Positions 38,366 through 40,806 of a stretch of 40,806 nt of DNA are shown here, in pieces. Position 1 is the first letter of the stretch, and every line of letters starts with the position of its first letter. Below the pieces are notes generated by a model. It searched no databases and was not told the DNA's origin. It saw only the letters and a list, made by a program, of their open reading frames with translations. Position numbers and translations under genes: made by a program. This stretch comes from Isosphaera sp. (GTDB lineage: Bacteria > Planctomycetota > Planctomycetia > Gemmatales > Gemmataceae), in assembly GCA_013822345.1 (NCBI GenBank), contig PNKH01000075.1, positions 1 through 40,806 of the forward strand, in the 5' to 3' direction.

Positions 38366-40801
38366 ATGCGCCTCCACCTCGTCGCCGCCGCCGCACTGAC
38401 CGCCCCTGCCGCCCACGCCGCGCCGCTGACCGTCGAGACCGGCCCGTTCACCCTCGCCGGCCGCGACGCCACCCGCCAGCTCGTCGTCACCGCCACCGGG
38501 CCCGACGGCAAGCCCCGCGACGCCACCCGCGAGGCGAAGTACGACGCGGCCCCGGCCGGCGTCGTGGCGGTCGACGCGACCGGGTTCGTCACCCCGCTCA
38601 AGGAAGGGGCCGCCACCGTCACCGCCCGCCTCGGCGGCGACGCCGCGACGGTCGCCGTCACCGTCACCGGGCTGGTGACCGACGCCGCGGTGTCGTTCGA
38701 GAACCAGGTGGTGCCGATCTTCACCAAGTTCGGGTGCAACGCCGGCGGGTGCCACGGCAAGGCCGACGGGCAGAACGGGTTCAAGCTGTCGCTCCTCGGG
38801 TTCGAGCCGCGCGAGGACTACGAGTACCTCGTCAAGGAGGGCCGCGGCCGCCGGCTGTTCGCGGCCGCCCCGGAGCACAGCCTGCTCCTCCGCAAGGCGG
38901 CCGGCAGCTCGCCGCACGGCGGCGGGAAGAAGCTCGACCCCGGGTCGCCGTTCTACCGCGTCCTGTCGCGGTGGGTCGAGCAGGGGGCGCCGTTCGGGTC
39001 GGCCGCCGGCCTGGCCGTGACCGGCATCCGCGTCGTCCCGGACGCCCGGGTGCTGGCCCGCGGCGCGAGCCAGCAGGTCGCCGTCCTCGCCGTCCACGCC
39101 GACGGCTCCGTCTCCGACGTGACCCGGATGACGCAGTTCGAGTCGAACGCCCCGGACCTCGCCACCGCCGACGGGAACGGCCTCGTCACCGCCAAGCAGA
39201 TCCCCGGCACCGTCGCGGTGATGGCCCGGTACCAGTCGCACGTCGGCGTCTTCCAGGGGACCGTCCCGCTCGGGGCGAAGGTCGAGAAGCTGCCGGCGTC
39301 CGACCACCCGGTCGACACGCTCGTGTTCGCCCGGCTGAAGGAGCTCGGGCTGCCGCCGTCGGCGGTGTGCGACGACGCCACCTTCCTCCGCCGGGCGACC
39401 ATCGACATCTGCGGCCGGCTGCCGACGAAGGATGAGGTGGAGGCGTTCGCGAAGGACGCCGCCGCCGACAAGCGCGAGAAGCTGGTCGACCGGCTGCTCG
39501 CCGACCCGGGGTACGCGGACTACTTCGCGAACAAGTGGGGGGCGGTGCTGCGGAACCGGCGGAAGAGCGACAAGGACGACCCGAAGCCGACGGCCGCGTT
39601 CCACGAGTGGATCCGCGACTCGCTCAAGGAGAACAAGCCGTTCGACACGTTCGTCCGCGAGGTGCTGACGGCGAGCGGGGCGGAGGTCGAGACGCCGCCG
39701 GTCGTGTGGTACCGCGAGCTGAAGGACCCGACGGCCGCCGCCGAGGACGCGGCGCAGCTGTTCCTCGGGCAGCGGGTGGCGTGCGCGAAGTGCCACCACC
39801 ACCCGCTGGAGAAGTGGGCGCAGCAGGACTACTGGGGGTTCGCCGCGTTCTTCACCGGGGTGAAGGTGACGGACGCCAAGCCGAGCAAGAAGGTGAAGAA
39901 CGAGACGGTCGCCGGGGAGCCGGCGCGGGTGGCGGCGAAGGCCGGGCCGGCGAGCGCGACCAACCCGCGGACCGGCAAGCCGGTCCCGGCCACCGGCCTG
40001 GCCGGCGAGCCGGCCGCGATCGGCAAGGAGGACGACCCGCGGGCCAAGCTCGCCGACTGGATGACCGACCCGAAGAACCCGTTCTTCGCCCGCACCCTCG
40101 CCAACCGGTACTGGAAGCACTTCCTCGGCCGCGGCCTCGTCGACCCGGAGGACGACCTCCGCCTGACCAACCCGCCGACCAACCCGGCCCTGCTCGACTT
40201 CCTGGCGAAGTCGTTCGCCGACGGCGGGTACGACCTGAAGAAGCTGGTCCGCCTCATCTGCACGTCGAAGACGTACCAGTTGAGCGGCACCCCGAACGCG
40301 GACAACGCGGACGACCGGCAGAACTACTCCCGGTTCGTGCCGAAGCGGCTGACCGCGGAGGTGCTGCTGGACGCGATCGACGACGTGACGCTGTCGCGGA
40401 CGAAGTTCAAGACGGCCCCGGCCGGGACGCGGGCGGTGCAGCTGCCGGACAACCTCGCCGAGTCGTACTTCCTCGGGGTGTTCGGCCGGCCGGACGCGTC
40501 GAGCGCCTGCGAGTGCGAGCGGGGGGGCGGGTCGAGCCTGGCCCAGGCGCTGCACATGCTGAACTCGGCCGAGGTGCTGGCGAAGGCGGCCGGGCCGCGG
40601 GCGCAGGCGCTGGCCAAGGACACCCGCCCGCCGGCCGAGCGGGTCGCCGACCTGTACGTGGTGGCGCTCGGGCGGAAGCCGACGGCGGACGAGTCGGCGG
40701 CGCTGGTCGGGTACGCGGCGAAGCGGAACAACTCGCAGGCGGCGTGGGAGGACGTGGTCTGGGCGGTGATCAACACCCGCGAGTTCCTGTTCAACCACTG
40801 A
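38366..40801 (+). CDS. DUF1549/DUF1553 protein with Ig-like domains and cytochrome-like haem motifs
   Basis: 811 residues, signal peptide at 1-19 (ending AAHA). Order: Big2-like Ig domain (about 21-101), a cytochrome-like segment FTKFGCNAGGCHGK (CX4CH at 124-130) and the PSCyt1-like continuation to about 210, a second Ig-like domain (217-303), DUF1549 (about 316-500) with CAKCHHHPLEKW (473-484, a CxxCH site), and DUF1553 (about 535-800) with NRYWKHFLGRGLVDPEDDLR and the SKTYQLS and LPDNLAESYFLGVFGRP segments. The class is planctomycete-specific and usually paired with a DUF1501 protein; the region past 40801 should hold that partner. Possibly a haem-dependent enzyme acting on polymers in the periplasm. 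Confidence 0.95.
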   Translation: MRLHLVAAAALTAPAAHAAPLTVETGPFTLAGRDATRQLVVTATGPDGKPRDATREAKYDAAPAGVVAVDATGFVTPLKEGAATVTARLGGDAATVAVTVTGLVTDAAVSFENQVVPIFTKFGCNAGGCHGKADGQNGFKLSLLGFEPREDYEYLVKEGRGRRLFAAAPEHSLLLRKAAGSSPHGGGKKLDPGSPFYRVLSRWVEQGAPFGSAAGLAVTGIRVVPDARVLARGASQQVAVLAVHADGSVSDVTRMTQFESNAPDLATADGNGLVTAKQIPGTVAVMARYQSHVGVFQGTVPLGAKVEKLPASDHPVDTLVFARLKELGLPPSAVCDDATFLRRATIDICGRLPTKDEVEAFAKDAAADKREKLVDRLLADPGYADYFANKWGAVLRNRRKSDKDDPKPTAAFHEWIRDSLKENKPFDTFVREVLTASGAEVETPPVVWYRELKDPTAAAEDAAQLFLGQRVACAKCHHHPLEKWAQQDYWGFAAFFTGVKVTDAKPSKKVKNETVAGEPARVAAKAGPASATNPRTGKPVPATGLAGEPAAIGKEDDPRAKLADWMTDPKNPFFARTLANRYWKHFLGRGLVDPEDDLRLTNPPTNPALLDFLAKSFADGGYDLKKLVRLICTSKTYQLSGTPNADNADDRQNYSRFVPKRLTAEVLLDAIDDVTLSRTKFKTAPAGTRAVQLPDNLAESYFLGVFGRPDASSACECERGGGSSLAQALHMLNSAEVLAKAAGPRAQALAKDTRPPAERVADLYVVALGRKPTADESAALVGYAAKRNNSQAAWEDVVWAVINTREFLFNH

Positions 40802-40806
40802 CCCGG

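Noticed and set aside
38181-38399. Short plus-strand frame in the region upstream of the DUF1549 gene
   Set aside because: Arg/Pro-rich translation across a repeat copy and the signal peptide region in another frame; no start signal or motif.

Overview
The window looks like a chromosomal segment of a very GC-rich planctomycete, most likely of the Gemmataceae. Several protein types point there together: DUF1559 type II pseudopilin-like protein, a TIGR03000-type repeat-companion protein, a DUF1549/DUF1553 cytochrome-like protein, a formylglycine sulfatase, twin-arginine signals on secreted enzymes, and an ECF sigma factor followed by a giant Ser/Thr kinase with WD40 repeats. No rRNA, tRNA, CRISPR array or prophage was recognised. 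Almost all long open frames on the opposite strand of each gene are GC-driven shadows and were left out.

Layout. 1-6330 (minus): five mostly exported hydrolytic or sugar enzymes (sulfatase, xylose-isomerase-like protein, Gfo/Idh/MocA oxidoreductase, PIG-L deacetylase, alpha/beta hydrolase). 6383-8245: universal stress protein, a protoglobin, and a divergent Rrf2-type regulator, with a promoter and palindromic operator candidate between them. 8254-12733: secreted amidohydrolase, Ser/Thr kinase with a C-terminal sensor-like domain, and a polytopic membrane protein. 12768-17478 (minus): CstA-like peptide/pyruvate transporter, DUF1559 protein, MetK. 17634-21353: small zinc ribbon, TIGR03000 protein, ABC-2 permease and its ATPase with a small opposite-strand gene between them. 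21566-23589: small basic protein and a ThrRS lacking the TGS domain. 23921-24373: an IS200-like/RAYT-like Y1 transposase flanked by two complex inverted repeats. 24661-29175: BNR/Asp-box propeller protein, orphan branched-chain amino-acid binding protein, D-aminoacyl-tRNA deacylase. 29251-37976: a probable signalling operon (ECF sigma, zinc-ribbon membrane protein, PH-like membrane protein, 1662-residue kinase/WD40/TPR protein, lipoprotein, coiled-coil membrane protein). 38366-40801: DUF1549/DUF1553 protein.

The most striking non-coding signal is a set of at least seven families of long, mostly perfect inverted repeats. Members of different families occupy the same slot: 12 of the 16 copies or copy-clusters I located end within 15 bp of the stop codon of a minus-strand gene. 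In one family the stem bases change in compensating pairs between copies. One family flanks the single-strand-type transposase in opposite orientation, which suggests a REP/RAYT-like system. A second local system is the protoglobin/Rrf2 pair with a 10-11-10 palindrome directly downstream of a good sigma70-type promoter. Everything here rests on reading the sequence; no database search or structure prediction was run.
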